Positions 23,401 to 36,040 of a DNA stretch of 64,000 nucleotides are shown in pieces. Made by a program: the position numbers and the translations under genes. Below the pieces are notes generated by a model. That model had not been told where the DNA came from, ran no database searches, and saw only the letters and a program-made list of their open reading frames with translations. The DNA comes from Isoetes taiwanensis (lineage: Eukaryota; Streptophyta; Lycopodiopsida; Isoetales; Isoetaceae), in the NCBI GenBank assembly GCA_021234155.1, contig JAJEKV010000016.1:4425896-4489895 (forward strand), written 5' to 3'. Within the stretch, counting starts at the first letter, position 1; every line of letters begins with the position of its first letter.

Positions 23401-24533
23401 CCCAATTTTTGGTCCACAGTTGTTTTTTAGTTGTACGGAAGTGTTGTTTTATGCCAAAAACAACACCAAAATGGCCCCAAAAGTCCACGTGGCCCGTTTA
23501 TCCGGATTTGCACAAAGAGACAGTGGTTTTTTGGCAAAAATATTCCACTTGTGGTTTTTCTTCCGCGACTTTTTTGTTTTTGATCAACGTGTCCTTTTTT
23601 TTCACTATTGTTTTTCACGAACTTTTGTCAACGTGTGGTTTTTTCTTGACTGTTGTTTTTTGGAGGAGCCACGCGTTGTTTGTCTTCCAAAAAACACATG
23701 TAGGTTTGAATATTAATACGTGGAAAACTGAAAAAGAATAGTTTTTTTTTTTTTTTCAATGTGTGTTGTTTTGTTTTCTCCACTTGTAGTTCTTTAAGTT
23801 AACATTGTTTTCACAAAAGAAAATATGTAATATCTAAGAAATCCACATGTATTATTTTAGAATAATTGTTGTTTTCAAATGTTGTTTTACTACAACAATA
23901 TGTAGTTATTAGATACATCCTTTTTTTCTATATGTATTATGTTTTTTCTTTACATGTTGGTTTTAAAAGTTGTCATTGTTTTCTTAAAAAACAATACGTA
24001 GTTTTAAAGAAACCCACATATAGGGAACATTGTTTTCCTTGATTTGATATGTAGCTATTAAGAAGTAGACACGTTGTTTCTTAATGTAGCTGTTGTCTTA
24101 ATGAAATTAAATATATGTGGCTTTTATTTAAATTTAGAGAAACAACTCGTTTGATCCGCTCTGGAACAGCTGTCTAACCAATCAAATATTGATACGTGGC
24201 ACTCAAGTTTTCAAAAAAAAAAAAATGAATGATTTTCCACTGAACTAAAGTTTGCCTTGAAGTTTTGATCTTGATTGATTCCATATATTCAATCAAGCTT
24301 GCCTTGAAACACAGATTACATTTTCACAAATTTATATATTGTATAAACTCAATTTTGCTTTATTCAAATTCTTGCCATAGAGCTGATTTGATACATAGTA
24401 AATGATATGCATATTCTTCTTTTCATGGCACTGCCACCTTGCAAACCTGTCTGTTTCCTTTCATTATGCCAAAATATTCTGAAGAAAAGAAAGATCCCTT
24501 TAACAACCTTTAACAAGTAAACATGTTTCTTTA
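23401..24533. other. T-rich gene-free stretch
   Basis: Rich in GTTGTTTT and related runs, with no coding domain. 23400-23700 is related in inverted orientation to 35040-35200, suggesting a non-autonomous element without identified ends. Confidence 0.35.
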
Positions 24534-25033
24534 CAAATGGAGGGCTGCCAAATGCATTTTCTGCAGTTTCTAATCCTCTCTCTTCTGCATAATAAAACAC
24601 CGTGACAATCACCCCCTTCATAGAAAAAGCCAGTGCCAATGCTCTTCCTGCAAAACAAACACAATAGAACATTGAGTGCTCAATTGATCTTATTTTAAAG
24701 TAGACAGAACAATCGTATGCTCATTGCCAAATTTTGGACACAACCTTTTATTCAAAAATTGGTTTAGAAAGACAACAATGTTAAAAAATTGGTTTAGAAA
24801 GACAACAATGTTGGTCCTTTTCCAGCTTCAAAGGCATATCAAAACAATTAGCTTTGCAGAAGATTCTTACTACGTCCTAGTTTCATATTCATAGAAACAG
24901 ACCGTCTATGTAGTTTCTAGAAATACATCATGGGCATATGCAATCAATGGAGGAAATAGAGAGTAGAATAAGATTTACCGATCCACGAGCCCCCTCCTGT
25001 GACAAGAGCTGCCAAGCCTTCTTCGATCCTCAT
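24534..25033 (-). pseudogene. Short-chain dehydrogenase/reductase, first two exons only
   Basis: Minus-strand ATG at 25033. Exon 1 (25033-24979) encodes a start followed by ALVTGGGSWIG, the nucleotide-binding TGxxxGxG turn of classical SDRs. A GT donor and a TTTTGCAG acceptor bound a 331-bp intron. Exon 2 (from 24647) continues in phase with RALALAFSMKGVIVTV and AEERGLETA, the expected beta2 region that binds the NAD(P) ribose. Plant homologues resemble 15-hydroxyprostaglandin-dehydrogenase-type SDRs. Odd: the second Gly of the motif is Trp (TGGGSWIG), a change reachable by one base and probably damaging. No later exons with the YxxxK catalytic site lie in the window, although long introns could hide them before 24.5 kb. 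Likely a gene fragment. Confidence 0.65.
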
Positions 25034-25480
25034 TCCAGTCTACTCTGTTGGATTAAGTCATCTTTAAGGATCCGCAGAACTAAGCTCGGATGGGCGGACT
25101 AGGTCATCCGTGATTGAAAGAACAGATTCGATTTTTACAAGTTCAAGAGAGCAGACTGAATATGCTTTTTGCTGGAGTTACCTTGGAGTCCAAGCCATAT
25201 CTCCTATGTCCTCTACCGCCATAGCCAGACCTCCAAACTCAGAACAATTAATTTCTTTGAGCACAAGGATATTCAGAATCTAGGCTGTCCAGATTGTCTT
25301 GTCCGGATTTATTGCAGCTCATGTCCATTTGACTACCTTTCTCGCATCCGTGGCGCGCCGTGAGCCATTTCCGGGCTCCCATCGTTGGATCTATGTAAAG
25401 ACCTTGATGTTCTTGATATTTTCCTGGTCTTTTTTCACAGGCCAATTTATACCAGTTGATGCAGCGACAAAGCACCTACA
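25034..25480. other. Spacer upstream of the SDR fragment
   Basis: Would hold the SDR promoter if the gene is live; no core element is convincing. Short open frames without domains. Confidence 0.3.
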
Positions 25481-25950
25481 TCAAGAAGGAGCTTTGCCAT
25501 CGCCAAAACAAAGGAGCTCACGGATTCGCCAACGCCAAGGGGCTTATAGCCAAGGGGAGAGAGGAAAAAAACAGGGGAGGAAAGCACGTGGAGAGAGGAA
25601 AACACAGGGATGAGCTCGGCCGGATTCGCCATCACCAAGGGGCGCCATAGCCAAGGGGGAGAGAGGAAAAAAACAGGGAAGAAAGCACAGGGAGAGAGGA
25701 AAAACACAAGTGAGGAGCTCTGCCGGATTCGCCATCGTCAAGGGGCGCCATAGCCAAGGGGTAGAGAGGAAAAAAACAAGGAGGAAAGCACAGGGAGAGA
25801 GGAAAAGCATAGGAAGGAGCTCTGCCGGATTCGCCATAGTCAAGCGGCGCCATAGGAAGGAGCTCTGCCGGATTCGCCATAGTCAAGCGGCACCATAGAG
25901 AGGAAAAACACAGGGAGGAAAGCACAGGGCGAAGGGAAACACATGGCGCA
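25480..25950. repeat. ~105-bp tandem repeat, 4-5 copies
   Basis: Unit GGAGCTCTGCCGGATTCGCC followed by AAGGGGCGCCATAGCC and GAGAGAGGAAAA recurs from about 25496, with shortened copies at the right end (25815, 25857). Open frames across it on both strands follow the repeat. Confidence 0.9.
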
Positions 25951-26929
25951 AGGCCAATCACATTAGAGGACTTGGATCAACATCTTAGCCGTTCATCGTG
26001 CTGTCAATCTCGACCATCAATTTCAAGGGCCAATATCTAACATAATAAAATGGGGATGAAGATCTCAACCGTCCATCTTGACGGTTTAATAAAATACTAC
26101 TTGCATTTGCATGCATATTTTTTAAATATATATAATAGATTTTATCCCCCCTTTTTTTTCCTACTACAGGGGGCTATTGTTTCTCCTATTGTGCCCCACT
26201 CTTTTCTCCGCCGCCTTTTTATATACAACTCCCTACCCTTTCCCTACCCTTGAGGTATGGCCAGTGCCCATATATTTCTTCGGGGATGTCAGAGTAGCTA
26301 GCGACTGCCCTTGAAAACTATTTCTAGTCGATCCTTTAGGTGGATCTGGCTGCAATTGCCTGCAACTGGCTGCTTGGGCAATGCACACGAGTTGGTTTTG
26401 CTTGATCTGGCTTACCAGCGGTTTTCCCAAGTTCTTAAGAAAGGAAAAAACATTCTTCGAAATTTTAAATGATAAAAGGAAAAGGTTATATGCACACCCG
26501 AAATAAAACCCGCAATAGCAAAGGTCGAGATTGCTAAGAGCTTCAACAACTCTCAGTATGTTTTTATATCGAGAGGCCCTGCATGGTAGCACAGCTCCAG
26601 ATAGCATAGGCAGTGCCAAAACTGTAGTTGCCGAGTGTTTAGAACTATTTCCATCCTAAAGTAACAGAAAGAGTATAGATGCAGAACAAAATTCTGGAGA
26701 AGATTATATGGCTCCAAAAATAATAGCTTGCATGGAAGGAATTACTCCTCCTCACATTGGAAGCCCGACCAACTGTTGTGCTGGATCTGCCAATCCTATG
26801 AAAACTAGCATTAAAACTGGAGATAATATCGAGTTCCAGAACCTGCAAGCCGAACATAAGTAGAAGCAAAAAAAAAACATCTCAGATCTCAAAAATAGAA
26901 CCAAGGCAGGCAAGCACCGCTCTATAGGC
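25951..26929. other. Spacer with possible minus-strand exon remnants
   Basis: Two minus-strand stretches (about 26830-26690 and 26630-26500) read like hydrophobic, membrane-protein-like coding sequence, but stops intervene and I do not recognise the family. Treated as unassigned. Confidence 0.25.
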
Positions 26930-28690
26930 GCATGCCCAGGTGGCATGTTGGAGCCCACATGGCATGTTTGAGCCACCTTGGCATGTTTGAGCCTAGGTGG
27001 CATGTTAAAGCCAAGGTGGCATGTTGGAGTCTAGATGACATGTTTGAGCCATCTTGGCATGTTGGAGCCTAGGTGGCGTGCTTGAGCCATCTTGGCATGT
27101 TTGAGCCTAGGTGGCATGTTGGAGCCTGCATGGCATGTTTGAGCCACCTTGGCATGTTGGAGCCTAGGTGGCATGTTGGATAAGTGGCATGTTGGAGCCA
27201 AGGTGGCATGTTTTGAGCCTAGGTGGCTTGTTTGAGCCACCTTGGCATGTTTGAGCCTATGTGGCATGTTGGAGCACATGTGGCATGTTTGAGCCTAAGT
27301 GGCATGTTGGAGCTTGGGTGGCGTGTTTGAGCCATCTTGGCATGTTTGAGCCACATTGGCATGTTAGAGCCTAGTGGCATGTTTGGGCCCATGTGGCATG
27401 TTTGAGCCACCTTGGCATATTTGAACCTAGGTGGTAAGTTGGAGCCTAGGTGGCATGTTGGAGTCTAGGTACATCTTTTATCTTTTCATTGGGTGATATT
27501 GGCAAATTTTGGATGACATGGCGAGATGTTGGTGACGTGGACGTGATGGCTAGGACTTTATGCAAGAAATATGACAACCTTTGGATTTTTTGGTAGAGGA
27601 GTTTGGCAAGGAGCCTAGGTGGCATGTTGGAGCCACCTTGGCATGTTGGAGCCTAGGTGGCATGTTGGAGCCACCTTGACATGTTGGAGCCTAGGTGGCA
27701 TGTTGGAGCGTAGGTGGCATGTTGGAGCCTAGGTGGCATGTTTGAGCTCACGTGGCATGTTGGAGCCCAGGTGGCATGTTGCAGCCTACGTGGCATGTTG
27801 GAGCTGATGGTGGCATATTTGAGCCACCTTGGCATGCTTGAGCCTAGTTGGCATGTTGGAGCCACCTTGGCATGTTGGAGCCTAGGTGGCATGTTGGAGC
27901 CTAGGTGGCACGTTGGAGCCTAGGTGGCATGCTTGAGCTCACGTGGCATGTTGGAGCTCACGTGGCATGTTGGAGCCACGTTGGCATGTAGGAGCCCACG
28001 TGGCATGTTGGGCGTAGGTGGCATGTTTGACCCATGGAGCCTACGTGGCATGTTGAAGCCATGGTGGCATGTTGGAGCCTAGGTGGCATATTTGAGCCAC
28101 CTTGGCATGCTTGAGCCTAGGTGGCACGTTGGAGGCAACTTGGCATGTTGGAGCTCACGGGTGCGCTTGAGCCTAGGTGGCATGTTGGAGCCTAGGTGGC
28201 ATACTTGAGCCACCTTGGCATGCTTGAGCCTAGTTGGCATGTTGGAGCCAACTTGGCATGTTGGAGCTCACGTGGCATGTTGGAGCCCAGGTGGCATGTT
28301 GGAGCCTATGTGGCATGTTGGAGCCAAGGTGGCATGCTAGGTGGCATGTTGGAGCCTAGGTGGCATGTTTGAGCCACCTTGGCACGCTTGAGCCTAGGTG
28401 GCATGTTGGAGCCACCTTGGCATGTTGGAGCCTAGGTGGCATGTTGGAGCCTAGGTGGCACGTTGGAGCCTAGGTGGCATGCTAGAGCTCACGAGGCATG
28501 TTGGAGCCTAGTTGGCATGTTGGAGCCATGTGGCATGTTGGACCTTACGTGGCATGTTGAAGCCTTGGTGGCATGTTGGAGCCTAGGTGGCATATTTGAG
28601 CCACCTTGCATGCTTGGAGCCTAGGTGGCACGTTGGAGCCTATGTGGCATGTTGGAGCCCACGTGGCATGTTGGAGGGTGGCATGTTGGA
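26930..28690. repeat. 19-bp minisatellite array
   Basis: Unit GTTGGAGCCTAGGTGGCAT (19 bp) and variants (GTTTGAGCCACCTTGGCAT, GAGCCCACGTGGCAT) fill 26930-27480 and 27610-28690. They are split by about 130 bp of non-repeat sequence (27480-27610). Since 19 and 3 share no factor, three units make a 19-codon period that stays open in several frames. There is no evidence of a protein. No telomere motif. Confidence 0.97.
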
Positions 28691-31600
28691 GCTTTGGTGG
28701 TCTCGAGGGTAATGTCGATGTTTTGAGTTTTTTTGGCGAGTCGAAGATCCCCTACATGGCGAGATTTTTGGTAGAGTCGGTGGGAGAGTTGCGCAGCCCA
28801 TGGCCGTTGGACCTTCCACAGCCCAGGACATTTTGGGTCGAACCGGTAATGTTTTTTTGGGTTTTAGGCTCCGCATCGGTGGGAGTTGCCGCGCCAACGC
28901 CCTCCCACTACCTCATGACATTGTGCAAGATCCTTAACGGTCCAATCGGCTGGGGTATGGCCTCCAAAACGTAAACCCCGTGGCCTTGCCCTTGTTATTG
29001 TAGGGTTTATGTTATGGAGGCCAAAACGGTCGTCGATTGCACTTGGGACTGGTGTACCTTTTTCAAACATGCATGCATGAGCCATGGCAACTGAAATAAC
29101 GAGTTTGGATCTATTGGCGATCCCGAATCATTCCAAAAATTTGCTACTACAAAATGTGTTCTTGACTTCTAATTGCGACATTAATCGAGGAGGGTAAATC
29201 CAAACCCCATTTCGTCTAGGTTTATTGCTTCTTGTTTTCAATCGCAGCTTCTTGACCATGTCTCAAGTGCAACTCGAATAAAACTCGATCTCCATAACGT
29301 AAACCCTACAATAACCTTGCAACGCCTTGGGGTTTACGCTTTTGGAGGCCAAAACGGGGTCGACTTCTTTGATAACTAGGTGCACCATTTCTAAACATGC
29401 ATGGGGAGCCATGAGAACTGAAATAACAGAGTTTCGATCTATTGGCCAACCCGAAAGTGATCCCAAACAATTTTGCTCTTGCATAAAAGGCCTAGACTTT
29501 TAATTGCAAAACTAGGAGGAGATTAAATCCAAACCCCATTCCGGCAGCTTCTATTGCCTCGTGTTTTTCAAACGCAAGCCTGACCATGTCCCAAGTGCAA
29601 CGGATTTGAGCCCGACCTCCATAATGTAAACCCTACAATAACCTGGCAAGGCACATGGTTTACGTTTTGGAGGCCATACACTAGCCCCATTTGGACAAGG
29701 ATCTTGCACAATGTCATGAGGTAGTGGGAGGGCGTTGGCCGCCGTGATCGGAGCCCTAAAACCTTCCGTATATTCGACCCAAAAGGTCCTCTCGGAAGGT
29801 CCTTGGCCACTGAACGGCAACTCTCCCACCCCGGACATGTGATCCGACTTGCCAACGGACTCGAAACATCGACATTACCCTGGAGACCAAGTTTCATGGG
29901 CGTAAGACCACCTGCCCAGAAGCGCCAAAGTAGCTCATGTCCAACACGTTTTTCAGAGTGAATTGGCCTTAGCGGCGGTGCGTAAATCCGCCATATAGAG
30001 GGTTCGTGTTTCTTTTGTTGCAAAAAATGATCGTGACTTCTCACTAGTAAACTTGGTCACTAGGGTAATTTCAAACGCCATTCTCTCCGACATGGCTTGT
30101 TCAAATCTCCATTCCGACCTTTGCCTTTTTGAACCCCCGAACGACAAAACACTTGGGTTTCTACACGGTCCTTTTGTTGCAAAAATAGCAGACACTTTGG
30201 CGGTTTGATATGTTCTCCTGACAGATCTTGAATTTTTTTGAACCCGCCGGGCAAGTTAAACTTGAATGGAGAATTCAACGAAATTTTTTTGAATAGGGAA
30301 ACCGGACTCGAAGGGGAGGCATTGGCATTTGCCCTCCCGAGGAGCACTTTGGTAGGAAAAGCCTCGATTAAATCCAAACCCCATTTCGTCGCTTCCATTG
30401 CTTCTTGTTTTCAATCTGCAGCTTCTCGGCCGCGGTGTCTCAAGTGCAATCAATAAAACTCGACCTCCATAACGTAAACCCTACAATAACCTAGCAACGC
30501 AGGCAAAACGGTTTTAACGCACCATTTCTAAAACATGCAAAGCCATGCCCTAGTCCTATCTATTGGAACCCGAGGATCTTGCACAATGTCATGAGGTAGT
30601 CCAAACCCCATAGTGGGAGATTAAACCTAAACCCCATTCCGCGGCAAACGCAACCGACGACCATGTCCCAAGTGCAACGAAAACGAGCCCTAAAAAACCC
30701 TATCCGTAAGCACATGGTTTACGCTTTGAGGCCATACAAAGGTCCTCTCATGAGGTCCTTGGCCACGGACGGAGCAAAACTCTCCCACCTCGAAAAGGTC
30801 CTCTCTGATCCTTGGCCACTCTCCCACCCCGAATCGCGGATCCGAAACATCGACATTACCCTGAGACCAAGTTTCATGGGCGTAAGACTACCCCGCCCCA
30901 GAAGCCAAAGTAGCTCATGTCCAACACGCTCAGAGTGAATTGGCCTTAGCTTTAAGGGTGCGTAATACTGCCATGTAGAGGGTTCGTGGTTTCTTTGTTG
31001 CAAAAATGACCGTGTAACTTGGTCACTAGGGTAATTTCGCTGTTCTCAACGACATGGCGAAGTCAAATCTCCATTCCGGAGCCTTCAACCGCTTGCCGAA
31101 CGACAAAACACTTGGGTTTCTACACGGCCGACCGCAGGACACTTTGGGGTTTGATATGTTCTCCTGACAGATCTTGAATTTTTTTGAACCCGCTCGGCAA
31201 GTTACTTGAATGGAGAATTCAACGGTCCGGATAGGGAAACCGGACTCGGGAAGGGAGGCATTGGCATTTGCCCTCCCGGAGGAGCACCGTAGGAAAGCCA
31301 CCCGGTAAATCCAAACCCCATTTCGCCGGGTTTCCATTGCTTCTTGTTTTCAACTGCAGCTTCTCGACCGTGTCTCAAGTGCAACTGAATAAAACTCGAC
31401 CTCCATAACGTAAACCCTACAATAACCTAGCAACGCACAAGGTTTACGTTTTGCAAGCCATGCCCTAGTCAGATTGGACCAGGATCTTGCACAATGTCAT
31501 GAGGTAGTGGGAGGGCGTTGACGCCGTAAGAAGAAAGAGCCCTAAAACCATCCGGAAAGCGCCCGACCCAAAGGTCCTCTCTGGAAGGTCCTTGGCCACG

Positions 31601-33930
31601 GACGGGCAACTCTCCCACCCTGGAACTGCGGATCCGACTCGCCAACGGACTCGAAACATCGACATTACCCTGGAGACCAAGTTTCATGGGCAGAAGACTA
31701 CCCCTGCTCCAGGAAGCGCCAAAGTAGCTCATGTTCAACACGTTCGTAGTGAATTGGCCTTAGCGAAGGATGCAGAATACTGCCATGTAGAGGGTTCGTG
31801 TTTCTTTTGTTGCAAAAAATGACCGTGTAACTTGGTCACTAGGGTAATTTCGCTGTTCTCAATGACATGGCGAAGTCAAATCTCCATTCCGGAGCCTTCG
31901 TACTGCCCGAACGACAAAACACTTGGGTTTCTACACGGTCGACTGCAGGACACTTTGCGATTTGATATGTTCTCCCGGACGGATCTTGAAATTTTTTGAA
32001 CCTGCTCGAAGTAAGTTACTTGAATGGAGAATTCAACGGTCCGGATAGGGAAACCGGGGCTCGGGAAGGGAGGCATTGGCATTTGCCCTCCCTGAGGAGC
32101 ACCGTAGGAAAGCCCCGCCTCAGTAAATCCAAACCCCATTTCGCCGGGCTTCCATTGCTTCTTGTTTTCAACGCAGCCTTCGACCGTGTCTCAAGTGCAA
32201 CCCGATAAAACTTCGACCTCCATAACGTAAACCCTATAATAACCTAGCAACGCACAAGGTTTACGCTTTGCAAGCCATGCCCTAGTCGATTGGACCAGGA
32301 TCTTGCACAATGTCATGAGGTAGTGGGAGGGCGTTGGACGCCGAGAAGATCTGAAAGTACTAAAACCTTCCAAAAGCAGTTCACCCAAAAGGTCCTCTCT
32401 CTGGAAGGTCCTTGGCCATGGACGGGCAACTCTCCCACCCCGAACTGTGATCCGACCGCCAACCGACTCGAAAACATCGACATTACCTTGGAGACCAAGT
32501 TTCGTGGGCGTAAGACCACCCCTCGAAGCGCCAAAGTAGCTCATGTCCAACACGCTCAGAGTGAATTGGCCTTAGCGGAGGGTGCGTATCACCGCCATGT
32601 AGAGGGTTCGTGGCTTCTTTGTCGCAAAAAATGACCGGTGTAACTTGGTCTCTAGGGTAATTTCGCTTTGTTTTGACGACATGGCTAAGTCAAATCTCCA
32701 TTCCTGAGCCTTTGTAATGCCCGAACGACAAAATACTTGGGTTTCTACACTCGGCCGATCGCAGGACACTTTGGGGTTTGATATGTTCTCCTACGAGATC
32801 TTGAATTTTTTGAACCTGCTCAAGCAAGTTACTTGAATGGAGAATTCAATGGTCGGATAGGAAAACTGGCTCCGGAAGGGAGGCATTGGCATTTGCCCTC
32901 CCGAGGAGCACCGTAGGAAAGCCCGCCTCGGTAAATCCAAACCCCATTTCGCCGGGTTTCTATTGCTTGTTTTCAATCGCAGCTTCTCGACCATGTCTCA
33001 AGTGCAATTGAATAAAACTCGACCTCCATAACGTAAACCCTACAAAACCCTACAATAACCTAGCAACGCACAGGGTTTACGTTTTGAAGGCCAAAACGTG
33101 GTCGACTTCTTTGATAACTAGGTGGACCATTTCTAAACATACATGGGGAGCCATGAGAACTGAAATAACAGAGTTTCGATCTATTTGCCAATCCGAAAGT
33201 GACCCCAAACAATTTTGCTCTTGCGATAAGGCTCTACACTTTTAATTGTAAAACTAGGAGGAGAATAAATCCAAACCCCATTCTTGCAATTTCTACTGCC
33301 TCGTGTTTTCAAACGCAGCTGCTCGACCATATCCCAAGTGCAACGGACCAAAGCCCAACCTCCATAACGTAAACCCTACAATAACCTGGCAAGGCACAGG
33401 GTTTACGTTTTGGAGGCCATACCCTAGCCAGATTGGACCAGGAGCTTGCATAATGTCATGAGGTAGTGGGAGGGCGTTGACGCCAGAAGACGGAGCCCTA
33501 AAACCTTCCAGAAGCAGTTCGACCCAAAAGGTCCTCTCTGGAAGGTCCTTGGCCACGGACGGGCAACTCTCCCACCCCAAAACTGTAATCTGACTCTGCC
33601 AACGGACTCGAAACATCGACATTACCCTGGAGACCAAGTTTCGTGGGCAGAAGACCACCCCTGCTCCAGGAAGCGCCAAGGTAGCTCATGCCCAACACGT
33701 TCGTAGTGAATTGGCCTTAGCGGAGGGTGCAGAATACTGCCATGTAGAGGGTTTGTGTTTCTTTTGCTGCAAAAAATGACCGTGTAACTTGGTCCCTAGG
33801 GTAATTTCGTTGTTTCGGACGACATGGCGAAGTCAAATCTCCATTCCGGAGCCTTTGTACTGCCCGAACGACAAAACACTTGGGTTTCTACACTGGCCGA
33901 TGCCAGGACACTTTAAGGGTTTGATATGTT
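28690..33930. repeat. Higher-order tandem array (units ~335 bp and ~810-940 bp)
   Basis: A junction sequence, CTCCATAACGTAAACCCTAC or a close variant, recurs at about 29289, 29620, 30462, 31400, 32218, 33024 and 33359. This defines alternating short (~335 bp) and long (~810-940 bp) units. Shared blocks include ATCTTGCACAATGTCATGAG, GAAACATCGACATTACCCT and CACTTGGGTTTCTACAC. 28690-28985 is one unit in inverted orientation, giving a head-to-head junction next to the 19-bp minisatellite. Each junction can fold: CCTCCATAACGTAAACCCT pairs with a near-reverse complement about 25 bp further on (for example 33359-33415). No gene recognised. Confidence 0.92.
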
Positions 33931-34610
33931 CTTAGTGCAAATCGTCTAAGTGCAATAAGTTATCTTGTTTTTCAAAGAACCATTGCATTCTTAGAAAGAA
34001 CCATTGGATAAGATAAATTAGATACAATTAAAACCATTGGATGACGTGGATAACTATTGGATCGTTTATAGCGAACCTTAGTACCAACTAGATGTAGGCA
34101 TGGTTTAATGGTGTTCCACTAATGATATACAAAATGGGGGGATAATGTTAGGATATTGCATAGTCTTGCCATTTTTTAATGCTTGGGGATTTGTTGCAAT
34201 GGTCCTATTCCCCATAAACAATTACATCTCAAATTCTTAATGGTCTAAATTATACCAAGATGTAGGAACGGTTTAATGGTGTTCCACTAACGATATCCAA
34301 AATGTGGGAATAATGTTAGGATATTGCATGGTCTTGCCATTTTAATGCTTGGGGATTTGTTGCAATGGTCCTATCCTCCATAAAGAAATACATCTCACAA
34401 TTCTTAATGGTTTGTTATGCAAAAATGTAGGCGTGGTTTAATGGTCTTTCTCTAACAATATCCAAAATGTTAGGATATTGTTGGGATTTTGCGTGGTCCT
34501 ATGACATTAATGCTTAGGGATTTGTTGCAGCGGTCTTGCACTCCCTCAAGGAATACAAATCAAATTCTTGATGGTTTTATTATGCAAAAATAGGTGTTAA
34601 GTAATTGAAG
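33931..34610. repeat. ~170-bp tandem repeat, three copies
   Basis: GGTTTAATGGTGTTCCACTAA and GCTTGGGGATTTGTTGCA blocks recur with starts near 34088, 34260 and 34430. Copies differ by point changes and small indels. Confidence 0.9.
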
Positions 34611-34639
34611 TAGTTGAAGTAACTTATCTTACATGGAAT

Positions 34640-35030
34640 ACTAGTATAAGGACATGTGATCGTGCACGTGCATCACATGTAGCAAATCAAGTACTCTGTC
34701 CTACCACTATAAAGACCCGTGATATGGAAGGATAGGACATGTAGAGAATCAAGTATTCTTTCCTACTTCTATAAAGACATGTGACAATAGAAGTATTACA
34801 CATGTCGTAATTCATGTATTATTTCCTACAATGCCTTAGCAAATAAAGTACTCTGTCCTACTACTATAAAGACATGTGAATGGAAGTATAGGACATGTAG
34901 AGAATCAAATATTCTTTCCTACATCTATAAAGACATGTGACAATAGAATTATTAGACATGTAGAAATTCAAGTATTCTTTCCTACAGTGGATTCTATTAT
35001 AAAATGACATGTCACAATAGAAGAAACTAC
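34640..35030. repeat. Tandem repeat built on TATAAAGACATGTGA
   Basis: The phrase CTATAAAGACATGTGA and the partner ATAGGACATGTAGAGAATCAA alternate six or more times with CTTTCCTAC spacers, in a ~60-bp unit within a ~160-bp super-unit. Confidence 0.85.
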
Positions 35031-35300
35031 AAAACAACAGTGGATGTTTTAGTCCACTGAAAAAAGAACATCATTATCGAACAAAACCATACCTCCACAA
35101 ATCCACATGTAGGATTCTTTGAAAACAGGACATGTAGACCTACCAAAACTGATGTTTTCAACAGTGGACCAAAAACCGGGGTGAGTGTGTAAAGCTCGGC
35201 AATGCCAGGCACCATCACTAATAGCATTCAAGTTTGTCGTATTTATGATGCGTTCTCTATTTAGGTTGTCAAATGCAAGTTGACAAATGATCTAATCCTT
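35031..35300. repeat. Dispersed repeat module
   Basis: 35187-35295 (AAAGCTCGGCAATGCCAGGC to TTGACAAATGA) recurs at 46381-46488 in the same orientation. 35040-35185 is related, in reverse, to 23400-23700. Confidence 0.8.
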
Positions 35301-35337
35301 TTGTGTTTCAACAGTAGATGACTCTTTGATCCAATGA

Positions 35338-36027
35338 AGAGGCCAATATTGAACACACCATACAAACATGTCTTTATGCCATTGCAGCTTTACATGATGA
35401 GCATTTTAATACCATAATGATTGTTTATTCTTTCAAATTCAGCATTGTATAAATGCCTGTGACTTTATGGATGTCTACAACAGAATTGTATTTATTCCTG
35501 GCACCGACATGCAATTGTTACTAGTACATACAAATTGAAAGACGTATAGATAGTATAATCATAGTGGTTCACATCTTTATCTAATTATGCATTCCTACAA
35601 ACATTTTTATTTACTTTCCATTTTATTTATTTATTTTTTTCAACAATATAGTTACAACAATTTATTCCGCATTACAAATTAATACGACGACTTATGCTCA
35701 CCGTTGCCAGTTTGCATAAAAGTCACATGACTAAAAAACCCCGACCGACTTGAGGGATAAACCATGGTAGTAATAAGCCAACTGTAACAAAGTTCAACAA
35801 ATAGTTAGCAAAGAAGTCCTAGCAAATAAGCTCAAACTCAATGCATGGCAAATCTACTTGGGCTAGCCTTGAAGAGGTGCATCTTGGGCTTTGGGTTTCT
35901 CATCAACGCCATGGTATCGAGTTGACACATATGAATCAAGAAGATTGCAAGATACTCAGTGGCATAATTCAGCAACATAGCTTTCCAACCCAGGTATTTT
36001 TATCAGCTCTGAGCTTCTTATTTTTAT
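35338..36027 (-). repeat. Inverted duplicate of the MTPSL 3' region
   Basis: Reverse complement of 6118-6830 with about 5-10% differences and several indels. It carries the MTPSL 3' coding end (35819-36027) plus flank. Confidence 0.9.
35819..36027 (-). pseudogene. MTPSL 3' fragment
   Basis: Covers only about the last 75 codons of the terpene synthase on the minus strand, including the TAG stop. A deletion of about 30 bp removes the segment between LQ and the final QVDLP-like residues, and point changes alter several codons. The aspartate-rich and NSE motifs are absent, so it cannot encode an enzyme. Antisense transcription here could base-pair with the intact gene's mRNA. Confidence 0.88.
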
Positions 36028-36040
36028 CAGCTATGCACTT

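Noticed and set aside
25168-25363. Small plus-strand ORF upstream of the SDR exons
   Set aside because: No domain, no homologous feature elsewhere in the window, length within chance.
26233-26869. Membrane protein gene on the minus strand
   Set aside because: Only two short hydrophobic stretches separated by stops; family not recognised.
26752-28974. Repetitive open frames in the minisatellite
   Set aside because: Open in many frames on both strands purely from the 19-bp unit; no start context or domain.
28965-33415. Telomeric or interstitial telomere sequence from TAAACCCTA
   Set aside because: Only one telomere-like unit per long repeat, never in tandem.
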